Positions 63,076 through 64,000 of a DNA stretch of 64,000 nt are shown one piece after another. The stretch is taken from contig NZ_JAUUDS010000007.1 in the NCBI RefSeq assembly GCF_030678875.1, positions 117,427-181,426 of the forward strand. Direction: 5' to 3'. The stretch is from Sphingomonas aurea (GTDB lineage Bacteria; Pseudomonadota; Alphaproteobacteria; Sphingomonadales; Sphingomonadaceae). Both the position numbers and the translations under genes were made by a program. The notes below the pieces were generated by a model. That model did no database searches, had not been told where the DNA came from, and was given only the letters and a program-made list of their open reading frames with translations. The first letter of the stretch is position 1. Every line of letters begins with the position of its first letter.

Positions 63076-64000
63076 TCACGCGAACAGCCCGTGGATGTAC
63101 CAGCGCGGTGCCTCGACCTCGCCGAACAGGCCGTGGCGGAAGATCCAGAAGCGGCGGCCGCGGCGGTCCTCGATGCGGTAGTAATCGCGCGTCGGGACCG
63201 CGCTGTCGTGGCGGCGCCACCACTCGCCCGCGATCCGTTCCGGCCCCTCGGCGCGCGCGACCTCGTGCAGGGTGCGGCGCCAGCGGAAGCGGGCAGGGGG
63301 ACCGTCCGGCACCTCGGCGACGACGTTGTCGATCGGCTGGGGCGGGTCGAACAGGTAGATCGGGCGCAGCGGCGGCTCGCCCGGCTCGGCTGCGGGCCAG
63401 GCGGGGGCAGAGGGCGGCGCGGGGGCGGCGGCGGGCAGCATCAGTTCCGCCTGCTCGGGAATGTGGCTGTCGCGCGCGGCGAAGCGGCGTACCCGCCCGC
63501 GGCCGAGCCGGGTGGACAGGCGGTCGACCAGCTCCGCCACCGAGTTGTCCGCGCTCCGCTCGCGCGCGGTGCCGCCCTCCAGCCGCAGCTGCGCCGCGTC
63601 GAGCCGCTCGGCCAGCACCACGTCGAGCCGGATCAGGTCATAGCCGAAACCGGGGTCGAGCGGGTCGGCCAGCGCGTCGATCCGCTCGCGCAGCAGCCGC
63701 AGCAGCAGCGCCACGTCGCGGGTCGGCCGCCCCGTCTCGACGCGCAAGCCATGCACCGCGCCGTCCGCGCGGAACAGTCGCACCTGCCAGCGGCGACCGC
63801 CCTCGTGCCGCTCGGCGAGCAGCGCCGCCGCCTCCGCCGCCAGCTCGCCGATCACGGTCAGCGCGAACTCGGTGCGGGCGACCGGCTCGGCGAAGCGGCG
63901 CTCGACCGCGACCGGCGCCTGGACGCGGCGCGGGGCGAGGGGCGCGCCGACGCTCTCCCCCGACAGGCGCCGCACCGCGGTCGCCGCCGCCTCGCCGAAG
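63076..64000 (-). CDS. imuB: ImuB-like Y-family polymerase homologue (C-terminal part)
   Basis: ImuB is a catalytically inactive Y-family polymerase relative that recruits DnaE2 to the sliding clamp. Only the C-terminal ~308 residues are inside the window; the frame is open to base 64000. The visible part includes FALTVIGELAAEAAALLAER, LRLLRERIDALADPLDPGFG and the ending YYRIEDRRGRRFWIFRHGLF, which matches ImuB C-termini. A Pro/Ala-rich linker lies near 185-210 of the visible part. The catalytic-site region is not visible. Confidence 0.88.
   Translation of the reverse strand, partial: FGEAAATAVRRLSGESVGAPLAPRRVQAPVAVERRFAEPVARTEFALTVIGELAAEAAALLAERHEGGRRWQVRLFRADGAVHGLRVETGRPTRDVALLLRLLRERIDALADPLDPGFGYDLIRLDVVLAERLDAAQLRLEGGTARERSADNSVAELVDRLSTRLGRGRVRRFAARDSHIPEQAELMLPAAAPAPPSAPAWPAAEPGEPPLRPIYLFDPPQPIDNVVAEVPDGPPARFRWRRTLHEVARAEGPERIAGEWWRRHDSAVPTRDYYRIEDRRGRRFWIFRHGLFGEVEAPRWYIHGLFA

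Overview
The window is about 64 kb of very GC-rich DNA (roughly two thirds G+C by eye) from an alphaproteobacterium, most likely a sphingomonad (Sphingomonas or a close relative). This rests on the gene content: an IlvD/Edd dehydratase close to Caulobacter XylD, an imuB-dnaE2 mutagenesis pair, a PilZ gene beside ubiH, a compact flagellar cluster and characteristic dispersed intergenic palindromes. No rRNA, tRNA, CRISPR array, insertion sequence or prophage was seen, and no gene-free stretch exceeds 300 bases.

Layout. 1-5 kb: biotin genes bioD (cut by the window edge) and bioF, an RluE-like pseudouridine synthase, a large FAD-dependent oxidoreductase and a Crp/Fnr regulator. 5.2-13.1 kb: a sugar-use locus with an exported GH2 beta-galactosidase, a sugar-acid dehydratase and an exported aldose 1-epimerase on the minus strand, divergent from a FucP/GluP-type sugar permease. 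13.2-49.2 kb: an almost uninterrupted flagellar island. 49.2-59.4 kb: housekeeping genes (ribA, xth, lolA, an OprB porin, ftsK, ubiH, a PilZ protein, a Trm112-like protein, a LON-domain protein and a thioredoxin-TPR protein). 59.4-64 kb: error-prone polymerase dnaE2 and the 3' part of imuB.

Flagellar island. motA-motB and flgBCDEFGHIJKL run on the minus strand. Divergent from flgB is a small operon encoding a second, stripped-down MotA/MotB-like pair plus flgA, followed by flgM-flgN, a lytic transglycosylase gene, flhA, fliA, a small unknown exported protein and (minus strand) flagellin. A sigma54 activator of the FleQ/FlbD type then heads a plus-strand run fliEFGHIJKLMNOPQR-flhB-fliD-fliS. 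I see no chemotaxis genes, flhF, flhG or rpoN here.

Regulation can be partly read from the DNA. Four sites match the sigma54 -24/-12 pattern (before flgB, the second stator operon, the transglycosylase-flhA-fliA operon, and fliK). CGGCAA/TTGCCG sites lie near three of them, including a six-copy array spaced about one helical turn apart in the flgB intergenic region. Four late operons (flgMN, fliC, fliD, motAB) carry TTAA-N15-G(C/T)CG, a sigma28-like layout. This suggests a hierarchy: activator plus sigma54 makes the basal body, hook, export gate and FliA; FliA, held by FlgM, then turns on filament, cap and motor genes.

Most unusual points: the divergent sigma54 enhancer array; a MotA-like protein lacking the first membrane helix, paired with a minimal MotB and coupled to flgA; a FliM without the N-terminal CheY-binding motif; an FlgH without a lipidation cysteine; FlgJ split from its muramidase; and an OprB porin inserted between ftsK and lolA. 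All functional calls come from reading the sequence and from family knowledge; no database search was run.
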